64,000 nucleotides of DNA from NCBI GenBank assembly GCA_030737875.1, contig CM060926.1, forward strand, positions 165,563,079 through 165,627,078. Direction: 5' to 3'. The position numbers and the translations under genes were made by a program. Below are positions 46,261-58,543 of this stretch, in pieces (the first letter of the stretch is position 1; each line of letters starts with the position of its first letter). This DNA comes from Allium sativum (lineage: Eukaryota > Streptophyta > Magnoliopsida > Asparagales > Amaryllidaceae). The notes under the pieces are model-generated. The model saw nothing but the letters and a program-made list of their open reading frames with translations, was not told where the DNA came from and ran no database searches.

Positions 46261-46744
46261 ATACTTTGAAGTATATAACCTGCCAATTTTAGAGTATAGT
46301 CTTAAACACATGTTATTTTCATTCACCAGAACTTTATTTTCTGACCCCTCTTTTTAACATAACCAACATGTCAGTAGGTGAGGTGTAGGCATGATGGATG
46401 AGACGGTGATGGAGTCTGAAGACGACAACGAGACTATAATTATGTTATTAGCTGTTATTGCTCTTTTATTGTTGGAAGCACTTAATGGTGAATAATGATG
46501 ATATACCATTGTAAACATGTGGATTGGTATTTTTTGTATTGAACATGTGGTTTTTAAAGAAATGGTACATCTTATTTTGGTTATTATATTTTCTCATTCA
46601 GCTGTGTGAGATTCCATCTCACTATATTATTCTGTGCAAATGTAATTTCATATAGGAACTAAAGACCTGTTTAGAGTGACTCTAAGTTTCGATGGGCCTT
46701 TTCTGGGTCGAAATTTAAGCCCACTCCACGCAGGTTGTTGCATT

Positions 46745-46756
46745 TGGTATTAGAGC
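46745..46756 (+). promoter_or_regulatory. Primer-binding site of element D
   Basis: tggtattagagc has one difference from the initiator-methionine tRNA site tggtatcagagc, two bases after the LTR end. Confidence 0.8.
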
Positions 46757-46973
46757 ATAGGCTACCCGATTATAGGGAAAGATACACGTATGAGAGGCGT
46801 ATTGTGTTTTGAAAAACATTTTTCAACTATATATATACACTTATATATTATTATACCCCAATAGACATAAGCAACTATACTAGGCAACTTTATCACTTTC
46901 TTTCCTTTTTGGCTTGAATACTACCTCAAGAGTGTCCGTTGAAGGATTCTTCTTTTATTTTCCAGATAGTAGA

Positions 46974-47960
46974 ATGGTTGATAATCCTTCCGGTAAGGGA
47001 AACCAGGAAAGACCTCGATATTTGCTAGAATGGTTCCAACAGTACCTCTGGACTGTGGAACAAGTCCTTATTGCCAACCCCGCCCTGGCGTAGCCTGTAG
47101 CTCGTGCCATTGAGGTAGCATTCGATTTTCCTCAATTCTGTAAAGATTTTGCGAACCTTGGTGGAAAATAATACTTAGGGATAGAAGGTTTTATTGGGGC
47201 TCAATCTTGGATAATGGAATGTGAAAGGATCTTCGAGGCCACGTGATGTTTGGATGAGATTAAGAGGAGAGTGGCGGCCTAGCACTTAAATGGACAAGCC
47301 CTCGAATGGTGGAACCTAGTATCTGGAGAGAACGTGGGTAGAGTATTTACGTGGGTTGGATTCATGACCGGTTTTGAGGCAAAGTTTCTACCTAATGCTG
47401 AGATGACAATCCAATTGGAGAGGTTTATCCATATCAAACAAGGAAATCTGAGTTTGCAGCAATACATAGCTAGATTCACCGAGTTATGCAAGTTTAGTAG
47501 GAATGTGGTGGATACTCCAATGAACAAGGCTTTAAGATTTGTTAAGGGGTTGAACTCCCCATTAATATAAACTTTGATGGCCTAAGTAACAGTCAGAGCA
47601 ACATTCGAGGCATTAGTGGAGACTTTCATCATATGCACGACTGAGGGGTCTAAAGAGAACAAGAGTGGTGAGAAGGGAGAAGGCTATTCTTGTTCTAAGA
47701 AGAATAAGCAGAAAGAATGGTGGAAAAACAAGAAGAAAGAGGTAAGTTCAAGAAAGAAGCTAAGATTTGTACAAGGTGCAATCATAAGGGGTATAAGGCC
47801 AAAGAATGCAGGATTGGTTTGGCTAAGAAGGAGTTTAAGGGGAGATATTTCAATTTCCATGAAGAAGGACACTTATCTAAGGATTTCCCAAAGCCTAGAG
47901 TTGTTCACAATAGTCAGAATTACGCATTGGAAGTAGCATCGATACAGAGCCGATCCTCGA
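46974..47960 (+). pseudogene. Element D gag pseudogene
   Basis: The start at 46974 follows a 230-bp leader. Stops at about 47092, 47170 and 47281 break the front. The capsid domain is recognisable at 47290-47570 (EWWNLVSGE, GFEAKFLPNAEMT, RFIHIKQGNLSLQQY), followed by a stop. Two zinc knuckles near 47777-47890 are degenerate. The first has Tyr for His (CTRCNHKGYKAKEC). The second has lost both outer Cys (YFNFHEEGHLSKDF). RNA binding by this product is unlikely. Confidence 0.82.
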
Positions 47961-49376
47961 AAGATCAAGGAAAACCTACACTTAAAGGTATAACTTCTAT
48001 ATTAGGAATTTCCGTATATACCTTGTTTAACTCTGGAGCAACCCAATTTTCTCTTTCTAAAAGATTAGTTAACTTGTTGAACTTTACTTATCCATCACGA
48101 GTAATCCGTTAGAGGTATCCAACCCTATCGTAGGAACTAAGTATCTTGAGTTGATCTATAAAGACTAGTAATAGATATCGACGATGTCGTGTTCCTCCGC
48201 AATGCGTATGTGTTGGGATTTTATGCGGTATAACCTTATTCTAGGTATGGATTGGCTATCATTTTATGGAGTCATTCTAGATTGGGACAAGTGAGTTTTT
48301 CATCTTAGGAGCCGAGGAGGACGAAGTCTAAGAATCCCTTGTAATATTAGAAACAAGGATAAACCCCTATTGTGTGCCTTATCTCCTAGTTTGGAAGGAT
48401 CACCTACAGTCCCTATAGTATGTGAGCTCTTGGATGTGTTTGAGGAAGTCATGGGACTTCCGCCCCATAAGGAAATCTCTTTTCGTATTGACCTAGAGAA
48501 GGACCCCAGACTAGTAGCTTTACCGTTGAGGCATATGGCATAAAAATAAAGAAGAGAGTTGGATAAATAGATTTCGGAGCTGCTGCAGAAAGGCTTCATT
48601 TGATGAAGTACATCTGAATGGGGAGCACCCATTGTGTTTTCTACCAAAGACAATGGATCTCTAAGTTTTTTGTGAATTATAGGGAGCTAAATAAAATAAC
48701 TAAGAAGAATAGGTACCCCTTACCTAGAATTGATGATCTGTTTGACCACTTGGGAGGAGGCCGAGTATTTTCCTAATCAGACCTTGCAACTAGATTTCAC
48801 CAATTGAGGATTGCAGAAGATAGTAACGATATAACTACATTTAGGACGCCAGATGGATTATTCCAATGGGAAGATACGCCCTTTGGACTAACGAATGCAC
48901 CCACCTTCTTTGTTGACCACATAAGTAGAGTGTTTATGGGCATTTAAAAAAAATCATAGTAGTTTTCATAGACGATATCCTTATATTTTCCAAGGACCAT
49001 AAAGAGCATGAAAGTCACTTAAGACAGGTCCAAGGAAATATGAGAGAAAAGCGGTTGAAAGCCAAGTTTTCAAAGTGTCATTTCTAGAGAGAATTTAGAT
49101 TTTTGGGGCATATCGTGTAGGGGAAAGGTTTGGAAGTTGATCCAGCAAATATCGAGGCAATCAAGGGACGGAAAGTAACTTGAAATGCTACGGAGGTATG
49201 ATGCTTCCTTGAGTTAGCAGAATATTACCCCTTTAACCCAACCGACGAAGAAGACCTTGGTATTTTCCTGGGGTGATAAGTGTGGTGTCGCTTTTAGGAA
49301 ATTGAAGGAAGAATTGATTAGTGTGCATGTTCTCATTATCCCTAATGGTTCAAAAATGTTCACGATTTACACTGAC
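47961..49376 (+). pseudogene. Element D protease and RT pseudogene, cut by element C
   Basis: The protease region reads LFNSGATQFS near 48027, with Asn in place of the catalytic Asp. LILGMDWLSFYG follows near 48238. The RT has [19 protein letters not shown] (near 48680), LATRFHQLRIAED, PFGLTNAPTFF (near 48880) and the box FIDDILIFSK (near 48965), with both Asp kept but stops at about 48602, 48774 and 48946 and others. The frame enters RNase H (FTIYTDC) and is cut at 49376 by the end of element C. Confidence 0.85.
49372..49376. other. Presumed target site duplication of element C, left
   Basis: ctgac precedes TGTGACGACC, the plus-strand image of the LTR end. The partner copy would lie right of the window, so it is unverified. 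Confidence 0.5.
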
Positions 49377-49945
49377 TGTGACGACCCCAAACTTTCGTAG
49401 TACAAAAGAAAGGATAATCAAGGGAGCATAACATAATTACAACAATAACAGATCTCAGATAATAGCATAACACAAATCATTACAGCGGAAATAGAAAATG
49501 TCATCACAACATAACATCAAAGACCTCAGAGTACACAGTTACTGGATACACTTACAAAATAGAAGTCTTAACAAAGAAATAAATAAGTCTCAATCTCCAC
49601 TAAATACATCAAAGATCAATAAAGTCTAAATTTCTCAAGTAGCAATAAAAAGATAAAAAGGAAAATGTTCTTCATCCTCTTCATAAGCAAGCTCCAGTCC
49701 AAAATGCATCCATACCTAAACCTGTCATTTGGCTGCCCATGTGGAAAGAGGACACCCGAGTTTGCAAAGTGAAACAAACTACGAGTCAGTCATGGGACTG
49801 ATCTGAGAAATCTTTCTTAACTAACAATATGGCTAATCACAGGACCACACTGCTAATGCGGAACGGGTTTACCCCATTGGATTGCCAGTGCATATGTTTA
49901 ACAAATTTTATTTCAAAAACAACGCAATGCTCTTTAGAAAATGAA

Positions 49946-50017
49946 ATCATTATAAGACTCAAGTCCTATCACACAATGAAACGCAAACCGGAGGATATAG
50001 TTTTACCTTATAATGAT
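49946..50017 (-). other. Conserved closed stem in LTR (copy 4, element C)
   Basis: atcattataag (49946-49956) pairs perfectly with cttataatgat (50007-50017). Against the A copies three base pairs at the outer end are exchanged on both sides, and the inner ACC/GGT pairing is ACT/AGT. The loop keeps tatcctccgg and attgtgtgat on the minus strand. Confidence 0.65.
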
Positions 50018-51403
50018 CAAAAATTCTTGATACGTAGAAAATAAATTTTTTAATATTATTATTAGTGTCTAATAAGTTTCCAAAAATACTTCAAAGTAAA
50101 TGTATCAATCCTAGACGGCATAGTACCCCATCCTACTATGTTGCCACATATTGGTTCACAATCAAAACTGTAATGTCATATCGGAAATTGGGTTTCCATC
50201 ATGAGTCAAGGCTAGGGACGATCTCCTTATCGATTCGAGACACTCTAGCAATGTCTCAGGATTCGGACGCTGGCGAACCCTTGGATACTGCAGGGACGAT
50301 CCACAAATACTTTAGTGGATTAGTTATGCCTGAACACACGCTTCCCGATCCTGTTGGCCTTTAAAATGGTCACAATTGACCAATAAATCCGAGGCACCTC
50401 ATTCCATCAACCACATAAGTAAAATGTCAGGGCTTGCAAAACCCTGATACCACTTCTAGCTAGAAAGAAACGTGTGCACTCCCTGCGTTCCTTGTCCCGT
50501 TTCTGACTCTTACCGGGGTGTGAGGCTCGCGAGGTAACGTTTACACTAAGCTATGCCGAAATAGGCTATGCTTTGATCATCATCCAAAAGAATCTACTTT
50601 TCAACAAAAGCCTCGATCAATTGCATCTTGGCATGTCACATTGACAATTCACGCCATGCGATCGATAACTACCAATATATAACCTCTGAGCTCGTGCGTC
50701 TCAGAGAAGGATGTTAAGCAAGAGAATAAATTCTTCGCCACCAACAGATATATATTAAATAGAAATCAATTTACATGGAATGGAATCCAATGTCGGACAC
50801 ACATCCATTTACAAGTTTGTTCTGGGTCTGAACGAAGCCGGAGCCACCTTATTCCTCGTCCCGTATGTCCAATGCGGAAGAGAGGTGCTCGCATATCCAA
50901 ACAATCAACAAGTACGTCAGGAAAACTACCACTTTAACCCTTTACTGGGAGCTAACCAATGTCGGGCATCAGCAGTTATCCTTTCGATGTGAAGATCGCC
51001 GGTCTTCAATATCTTTGAATTAAATCGTCGTCTAATCATTTGAAATGAGATTGAACTCGGTCTTTTCAAATGATCCTCGCATATATATAGTTTAAAATCA
51101 TTTCATATCGTTAATAGTATTTAATGATGATTTATCGCTATTTTTATTTATATAAAAATTGCTAAATTAATTTAACGACGCTTCGGGTCAATATGCGGCC
51201 CTGGCGTTGTTTTTATTAAAATTTGATTTACACTTATCACGAAATCTAACCGTTGGATTTTAACAAAATTTATACCAATGGAAAGATCTTCCCAAAGCGG
51301 TCCAAACGGTTCTAGTTTTGGGAAAATCCGACGGTCAGATCTTTCGGTATAATCGTTTAAAGTTACGATTCCGAAACGCGAACTGCCGTGCGCGATTCGT
51401 TTA

Positions 51404-51406
<3 letters not shown>

Positions 51407-51456
<50 letters not shown>
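51407..51456. repeat. AT dinucleotide microsatellite
   Basis: About 25 ta units. The sister LTR has only a short imperfect AT stretch at 60275-60300, so the run expanded after insertion. Confidence 0.9.
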
Positions 51457-51459
<3 letters not shown>

Positions 51460-51615
51460 GTGTATAAATATAAACCATTCGACGATTGTACTAACGTTTT
51501 TAATATGCCAAATAAAAGAATGTTTTTGTTGGCATATCATATCTATGTACTGTCAAACAAAATATATTTCATATACATGAAAATTTGATCCAATGACAAG
51601 TCAACTTACATATAA

Positions 51616-51905
51616 ACTCTAATATATGCAAGTGTGAATATAAATGTAATTTTAACAACGCATATAAATTCTAATATATGCGATGTAAATATAAATGTAA
51701 TTTTAACAACGCATATAAATTCTAATATATGCGATGTATATATAAATGTAATTTTAACAACGCATATATATTCTAATATATGCGATGTAAATATAAATGT
51801 AATTTTAACAACGCATATAAATTCTAATATATGTGATGTAAATATAAATGTAATTTTAACTGCGCATATAAATTCAAATATATGCAATGCAAATAAAAAT
51901 GTAAT
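51616..51905. repeat. 51-bp tandem repeats in C LTR
   Basis: Five to six units of 51 bp, each with aatgtaattttaac, cgcatataaattc and taatatatgcgat. Since 51 is a multiple of three, both strands stay open across the array. The array recurs in the sister LTR at 60446-60745. Confidence 0.9.
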
Positions 51906-52640
51906 TTAAACAATTCCATTAAAAACAAAGTTTTTAATGTAAACATGTTTTATTTTGAAAACATGCATGTTTGTCCAACTTCTATTATAACATCAAAAAG
52001 TAAATTTTTAATGTAAAACATGTTTTCTTTTAAAACATGAATTTTTATCTAAATTTCTACTATTACATTAAAAGTGAACTTTTTTAATGTAAAACATATT
52101 TTCATTTTAAAACTTGTTTCTTTTTCCACATTTCTATTGTTACATTAAAAAGTGATTTTTTAATGTAAAACATATTTTCATTTTAAAACAAGTTTCTTTT
52201 TCACTAATTCCTAATATTACATTAAAAGGTATTATTTTTAATGTAATCATGTTTTCGATTTTAAAACATGAATATTTTTCTTACTTTTAACATTACATTA
52301 TGTTTTGATTTTTAAATCACGTACATTTTTTTCACTACTTTTATTCTTGATACTAAAATATGAAATTTTTAATGAAATCATGTTTTTATTCAAAACATGA
52401 ACATTTTCTATTTTTGTCACTAAAAATGTAAATTTTTAATGAAATCTTGTTTTTATTCAAAATATGTACATTTTCTATTTTTTTATTCTTGACATTAAAA
52501 ATGTAAATTTTTAATGGAATCATGTTTTTATTCAAAACATGTACAATTTCTATTTTCTAACGTCTTATTAAATATGTGAACTTTTTAATGTAATGTTTTA
52601 TTTATTTATAAACATGAACATTTCTATTTTATAATAATTC
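51906..52640. repeat. Degenerate tandem repeats of about 60 bp, type 2
   Basis: Units contain ttacattaaaaa, tttttaatgtaaa and atgtttt.attttaaaacatg, so each unit is partly self-complementary (taatgtaa/ttacatta). Matching array at 60746-61398 in the sister LTR. Confidence 0.8.
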
Positions 52641-53340
52641 TATAAAATGATAGAAGTTTAAATTTCATTTTTTTGTTGAATATTCTAATTCAACAAAATG
52701 TCAAAATTTGATATTTGATTTTGATTAAAAATTCTAACTCAATCAAATAATAAAAGTGTATATTTCATTTTGATTGATAATTCTATTTTAATCAAATAAC
52801 AAAAGTGATATTTTATTTTGATTGAAAATTCTAATCCAATCAAACAACAACGAAAGTGATATCTTATTTTGATTGAAAATTCTAATTCAATCAAACAACA
52901 AAAAAAGTAATATTTTATTTTGATTGAAAATTCTAATTCAATCAAACAACAACAAGAGTGATATTTTATTTAGATTGAAAATTATAATTCAATCAAATAA
53001 CAAAATATGTGATTCATTTTTTTGTTGGAAAATTTGATTCAACAAAATGTATAAAAGGGAACATTTTATTTTGATTGAAAATTATAATTCAATCAAAGTG
53101 GCAAAATGTATGATACATTTTTATTGCAGATTTAATTCCAACCAAATATAATAAAGGTGATACTCCATTTTTGTTGAATATTTTGATTCAATAAAATAAC
53201 AACAATAATGTTTGATTCATTTTTATTGCAAATTTAACGCCAATAAAATATAATAAAGGTGTTGCTTCATTTTGGTTGAATATTTTGATTCAATAAAATA
53301 ACATAAGTGTTTAATTTATTTTTATTGCAAATTCAATTAT
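52641..53340. repeat. Degenerate tandem repeats of about 60 bp, type 3
   Basis: Units read tcaatcaaacaacaa, agtgatattttatttt and gattgaaaattctaatt. The array continues in the sister LTR at 63540-64000, where the window ends. Confidence 0.85.
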
Positions 53341-53759
53341 GGCACAATATCACCCAAACTAACAGATCTATATAACATATCAAATACAGATCAAATCACG
53401 TAACATAGCATGTAGAAATTCACAGCGGATTGATGATAATACAATCATGATTAATTCTAATGAATTAAAAATAAAATGAAATGGAATTTTCACAGTCGTT
53501 TGAATCTGAATGGTTCAGATCTGCAATTTTGACCAAAATTTGATCAGCTCAGAATTGGTCCTAGTCAGTCCTAGATTGTAGATCTCGGGTTTACGATCAC
53601 AACGCTACGAAAATCGTTCCATTCTGAGTCAGTATGAGCGAGTTATGATTTATTTTATGTTTATAAAATTTTAAATTAAATTAAATAAAGAAATTAAAAG
53701 GGAAATATCTTTCTCCTTCAAACTGTAAACTAGGCTGATGTTTTTCAGTTTCCGTTCAA

Positions 53760-54115
53760 TTGTAAGTCTACAAATTTCGATCAAATGGATGAGCTCTGCG
53801 ACGATCAGTCACCACCACGACGAAGGGGAGGGTGCGGCGCTCAAGGGGGACCCGCCGCATCAGGTGCGATCGATACCAGAGGGGGCGGCGGCGGTTTGTT
53901 CGGGTTGGGTTTGGGGCGTCGGTTCTCGAACTACGTGCGACGATGGTGGTTGAAATGGGTATGGTTTTGAAGAGTGAGAAAAGCTCTGTATTAAACTCCA
54001 AAGGGGCAGGGTGTTTTATTGATCGAATTTGAAGAAATTAGGAGAAGAAGCAAGGAGCATTTTCAGCCATGGAAAAGGAGGCGGCGGCGGCTGTGTACTG
54101 TATAGTATTAGGGTT
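53760..54115 (-). promoter_or_regulatory. GC-rich block of C LTR, possible leader
   Basis: On the minus strand a tactatacag-like TATA candidate near 54105 is followed by a cgccgccgcctcc-rich stretch down to about 53785, in the same LTR position as the putative promoter block of element A. Frames open here on several phases follow from GC-rich composition and are not taken as genes. Confidence 0.35.
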
Positions 54116-55014
54116 TCGTATTGTACGGTGTATTTTAATAGTATTTAATTGCCCATTTTGCAAATAAACCCATAAATCCATAACAACTCCAATTCCAGTC
54201 CAACAGAAGTTGTTCCTACCTAATTGCCCCTATTTCGGAACTAATGGGCTAGGTCCCATCAGCCCAAACGATTGATTTTGGCCTGATTTCTTTAATTTAA
54301 AATTTAAATCCTTTATTAAATTAATTCGATCGTACATTTAAATTCACTCGGGCCACATACGGACTCCGAAAATTCCAAAAAAATAAATCTAGCTATATTT
54401 CGACGATACGGTCCTAACAAAATTTATTTCGTCGAATTTGGAGACCATTTGAAAAATGGCCTTTTTAACGGTCGATCAAATTCAACAGAAATTATCAAAT
54501 CAGAGTTTAATTTACTATGCTCACAAATTAATTCCAAAAATTCTGGAAAATTAAACTTAGCAATAATTTGACATTCCGGATCCGACAATAGTGGTTCGTC
54601 GAAAACGGAGGTCGTTTGTAAAATGGTCTTTCAAACGGGCTATAAATTATACTATATTCCATAGTGACTATTTTGAATATTCAACTGGCCATAAGTTTTT
54701 ATTCCTGCTATGAAATTTTGATTTTTCGAATTTGTTGGAAAGATATTTTTAAACAGATTTAGATATTTTTGGTTTTACTAAAATACGTTTAATTTTGAAA
54801 CTTGTACATTCAGTCAAAGTTCAGATTTGACTTTACAAACTACCGTGCTATTTCTAATTCCTTTATAAATTAAATTAAATATATTCGTTCTAACTTCAGT
54901 TAAAAATAAAATTTTAATCGTTATTATTTAAAATAAATTATTTTAACTATTAAAATTCAGTGAAATAGGCAAAATAAAAATTTTAAATTGGTTATGATTT
55001 TCCGGGTTGTTACA

Positions 55015-55050
55015 ATCTCCCCCACTTAAAAGGTTTTCGTCCCCGAAAAG
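55015..55050 (-). other. Polypurine tract of element C
   Basis: Minus strand: ttcggggacgaaaac...taagtgggggagat directly before the LTR start. Element A has the same arrangement (26255-26299), which links the two families. Confidence 0.85.
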
Positions 55051-55093
55051 GAACCGATGGTAAAGTAGGAAACAAGACGGAAAATGCAAGGTA

Positions 55094-56750
55094 TTATAAA
55101 TGTACCTTAACACAAGAGTTACTCGGAGATGTCCACTCTGCACTTGGGATAAGCCTTTTGATGTTATCCTCAGTCTCCCATGTACAGTCTCTAGGATCCC
55201 CGCTCCACTGCACTTTGACTAAGTGGATCCTCTTGTTCCTCAGAACTCTAGTTTCTTTGCCAACTATTTTCACTAGCTCCCTTCTCACTGCTAAGCTCTG
55301 GGTAATCTCCAAATCTTGTTGTGCTACTTCCTCTACAACTATGTTTGGATCATGAACATGCTTCCGGAGTTGAGACACATGGAATACATCGTGAACCCCT
55401 GGCAACCAATCAGGCAACTGCACCCTATAAGTGAGAGTTCCAATCCTTTCAAGAATAGGGAATGGACCAATGAATCTCGGTGCCAACTTCCCAGTCTTCC
55501 CAAACTGAATTACACCTCTCAGTGGGGAAACCCTCAAGTATACAAGATCACCAACAGAGAATACTAAATCCCTTCTTCGTGAGTCTGCATAGCTCTTCTG
55601 TCAGCTTTGAGCAGCCAATAATCGCTTGTTAATAAAATCAACTTTATCTGATGCTTCACGAATCATGTTGGGACCCAATACTAATTGATTGCCGGGTTCC
55701 ACCCAACATGCGGGAGATCTGCCTGACCTACCATATAATGCTTCGAATGGCTACATCTGCAAGCTTGCTTGGTAACTGTTATTATAAGAGAATTAAACCA
55801 AGTGCAAATGATCTTCCCATGACCCGCCAAAATCAAGAATGCATGCATGCAACAAGTCTTCTAATATGCGGTTCACCCTCTCAGTCTGGCCATCTGTCTG
55901 AGGATTGTAAGTGGTGCTCATACTCAACTTGGTCCCAATTTCTTCTTAGAATGCTTCCCAGAATTTGCTAGCGAATATCGGATCGCGATCACTAACGATG
56001 CTACTGGGAACTCATGTAGTCAGACAATCTCTCTGAAATAAAGTTGTGCCAAACTTCGAGCTGTTCTATTAGATTTGACAGGGATAAAATGGGCAGTCTT
56101 TATGAAGCGATTTACAATCACCCTTATGCTACATTCCCTTTTCTAGTCTGGGGCAAGCCACTAATAAAGTCCATAGAAATTTGGTCCCACTTCCAGCCTG
56201 GAACCTCTAGCAGTTGCAACAATCCTGCTAGCTTCTGCTGATCGCTTTTGACTTGCTGGCAGGTGGGACATCTAGCAACATATATAGAAATGTCTCTCTT
56301 CATCGCCTTCCACCAAAAAGTATGCTTAAGATCATGATATATCTTGCTTACTCCTGGATGAATGCTGAGCTTAGATTTGTGACATTCATCCATAACTTCT
56401 CTTTTTAGCTCAGGAATATCTGGCACACATATTCGTCCTTGCAGTCTAAGGGTCTGCTTGCTATTTATTTGGAAGCTTGATGCTTCGCCCTTTCGAACTC
56501 GCTCACTAATCATCTGAATAAATTTATCTTCTTTCTGAAGAGCAGAAATCTTATCCATCAATGTAGGCATAATGATAAGACTGGCGATTATAAGATTGGT
56601 GCTGGCTGTATTCTTCCTACTAAGCGCATCGGCTACTACATTGGCTTTCCCTGGTATATATAAGATGTCCAGGTCATAGGCTGCAAGAAATTCAACCCAA
56701 CGTTGCTGCCTCAAGTTCAAATCCCTTCTGGTGAACAGATACTTCAAGGA
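55094..56750 (-). pseudogene. Element C integrase and chromodomain-like tail pseudogene
   Basis: Minus strand. The RNase H end (KYLFTRRDLNLRQQRWVEF) leads to integrase: the His part (CHKSKLSIHPG, near 56385), CPTCQQVK (near 56257), first catalytic Asp in SMDFISGLP (near 56175), second in SDRDPIF (near 55990) and Glu in DGQTE (near 55890). Several stops fall between 56124 and 55540. The last frame, 55537-55094, carries the GPF/Y module (APRFIGPFPI, VHDVFHVSQLRKHVHD) and a chromodomain-like end (LRNKRIHLVKVQWSGD...TWETED). The three catalytic residues remain readable, but no continuous frame exists. Confidence 0.88.
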
Positions 56751-58280
56751 TTTGTGATCAGTATACAGTTCGAACTACTCACCCAAGAGATAGTGCCTCC
56801 ATATCTTTAGAGCAAATACGATGGCCATCAACTCAAGATCATGAGTGGGGTATTTCTTCTCATGCGGTTTCAACTAATGGCTAGCATATGCGACTACTTT
56901 GTCCCTTTGCATTAGCACCGCACTAATACCTTAAATAGATAAATGGATAACATGTTAAAATAAGATTTGACATTAAAAAATGTCATCTCTGACATGTGGA
57001 TTGAGATAAAAGGAATAACCTCCAATGGAAGCATCTGTCCAAACTTTCAAATCCTAATTGCCATCAATAATGGTCAACACAGGAGCAGTGGTCAACCTCC
57101 ATTTCAGCTCTTGAAAAGCTGCCTCACATTCAGGTGTCCAAATGAACTTTGTATGCTTCTTAGTCGGCTTCATCAATGGACAAGATAATTTTGAAAAATC
57201 CTTAACGAATTTCCGATAATAGCCAGCCAATCCTAAGATACTTATGACCACTATAGGAGTGTTAGGATACATTGGATGGTTGAGATCTTTCCTGGATCTA
57301 CTGAAATGCCTTCCTTTGATATAACGTGGCCGAGGAATTTCACCTCTTCTTTCCAGAATATGCATTGGGAGAATTTGGCTTTCAACACATTTGTTCGCAA
57401 AATCTCCAAGACTTCTTTCAGATGCTTTTCATGCTCAGCAGTGGATTTAGAAAATATCAAGATGTCATCGATGAACACCAGCACGAAATTATTTAAAATA
57501 TCTCGGAATACTCTGTTTATCAGATCAACAAAGTATGCTGGAGCATTGCATAAGCCGAAGGGCATTACTAGCCATTCATAAAATAAGTCTGGTTCTCTGA
57601 AAGCTGTCAAAGGAACACATTCTTCGGCAATGCATAATTGGTGGAAACCTGTAGCTAGGTCCATCCTAGATATACTTATGCTCCATTTAAGTGGTCCAAC
57701 AGATCATCAATACGTGGAAGTGGATATTTATTTTTCAGCGTTTGCTTATTGAGGTCATGGTAGTCCACACATAGTCTGAGGGTACCGTCTTACTTTGGGA
57801 CAAACACCACTGCTGCACCCCAGTTTGAGAAGCTGGCCTGATCAGACCCTTCCACAAAAGCTGCGTAGTTTGATTGCTCAGCTCCTCTTTTTCTTTTAGT
57901 GTCATTCTCCGAATAGGGTGCACAGCGGGCCTTGCATTGGGAACTAAGTCAATCCTAAAGTCGATATCTCTGCATGGAGGTAAGCTGTCAACTTCTTCAA
58001 GCACATCCGCATAATCTCTGACGACAGGAATATCCTCAATAGAAGCAGGAGTGACTTCTAGAGAAGACCAAAATTCTTTCCTATCTGTGGCTGAGCCATG
58101 GCATGGTATAGCCATCATATTTCCGAATTTGGTTTTAATTCTGGCTACCCTTTCAGTGCATAGTACCTCGGCCTCATACTTCGTTAGCCAGTCAATTCCA
58201 AGTATGATATCATACCCGAAGAAATTCATGACGAACAAATTAAAAGGAAATTGGAAATAGGAATAAGAAACAGGCACTCT
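56751..58280 (-). pseudogene. Element C RT and RNase H pseudogene
   Basis: Minus strand. FGYDIILGIDWLTKY (near 58220) and RDIDFRIDLVP lead into RT. Frameshifts lie near 57830 and 57660. The frame 57664-57251 has LATGFHQL, WLVMPFGLCNAPAYF and the catalytic box FIDDILIFSK (near 57470). GYYRKFVKDFSK follows at about 57220. RNase H begins with TDAS near 57030 but is interrupted by about 90 bp of unrelated, hairpin-bearing sequence (56935-57025) before AVLMQRDK resumes. Further stops occur near 56875 and 56775. Confidence 0.88.
56935..57025. other. Small insertion inside C RNase H
   Basis: Between residues equivalent to TDASIGG and AVLMQ, family members have two to four residues. Here about 90 bp intervene, with stops and an inverted repeat tgacatt/aatgtca plus the palindrome aacatgtt. 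It may be a tiny mobile element or filler from repair. Confidence 0.5.
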
Positions 58281-58360
58281 ACATTACTGAATAAGAATAA
58301 GTGAATCTCCTATCGGACTATGGGCTCTAATTGGTTCTTTAAGTTTTCTTGGTTTCAATT

Positions 58361-58543
58361 TTAGCTGTTTAATCGTGTCACTGATATGAAACATCTTGAT
58401 GCACCAGTGTCAAACAAAATTGTAATAGGAATATTCTTAATGTTAAGAGTACCTCCTAAAACATCAGGTTTACCTGCTTCTTCGAAAGAAGCCAGTGCAA
58501 CCACTCCATCATAGACATGCGCCACCTCAGTTTTCTTTAGCAA
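58361..58543 (-). pseudogene. Element C protease fragment
   Basis: Minus strand, 60 codons. ILFDTGASRCFIS near 58425-58387 is the active-site loop of a retroviral-type aspartic protease with Asp-Thr-Gly-Ala intact. It is cut from gag and RT by frame changes. Unlike B and D, the catalytic aspartate survives. Confidence 0.85.

Larger units (their letters stand above)
42995..46742 (+). repeat. Element D 5' LTR (about 3.75 kb)
   Basis: Starts TGTAACACCCC and ends gttgttgca just before a primer-binding site. It shares with element B the head and the stem-loop pair (45271-45471), so the two belong to related families. It contains a 470-bp tandem duplication (43895-44834) and, at 45550-46250, a loose series of units each with gtcttaag. 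The second LTR is outside the window, so the exact right end rests on the primer site only. Confidence 0.8.
42995..49376 (+). mobile_element. Ty3/gypsy element D, 5' part, interrupted by element C
   Basis: LTR, primer-binding site, gag and pol up to the start of RNase H (FTIYTDC) at 49376, where element C begins on the other strand. The rest of D should lie beyond C, outside the window. Pol order and RT motifs are Ty3/gypsy chromovirus-like and the LTR is related to that of B. It is heavily mutated. Confidence 0.88.
49377..55014 (-). repeat. Element C 3' LTR (5638 bp)
   Basis: On the minus strand it runs from TGTAACAACC at 55014 to gtcgtcaca at 49377. It shares with element A the head, the C-rich block, the hairpin-bearing region and the closed stem. 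In place of A's middle it has 1.7 kb of tandem repeats of 51-60 bp (51616-53340) and an AT dinucleotide run (51407-51456). Confidence 0.93.

Noticed and set aside
51606..51909. Open frames on both strands with a 17-residue repeat
   Set aside because: The 51-bp repeat length is a multiple of three, so any open unit gives open frames on both strands. No other sign of coding.
51616..53340. CRISPR-like periodic array
   Set aside because: Units are contiguous and degenerate, with no unique spacers, in plant DNA. These are ordinary tandem repeats.
53738..54032. Overlapping Arg/Gly-rich frames in the GC-rich block of the C LTR
   Set aside because: Several phases are open at once on both strands, a composition effect in the LTR leader block.
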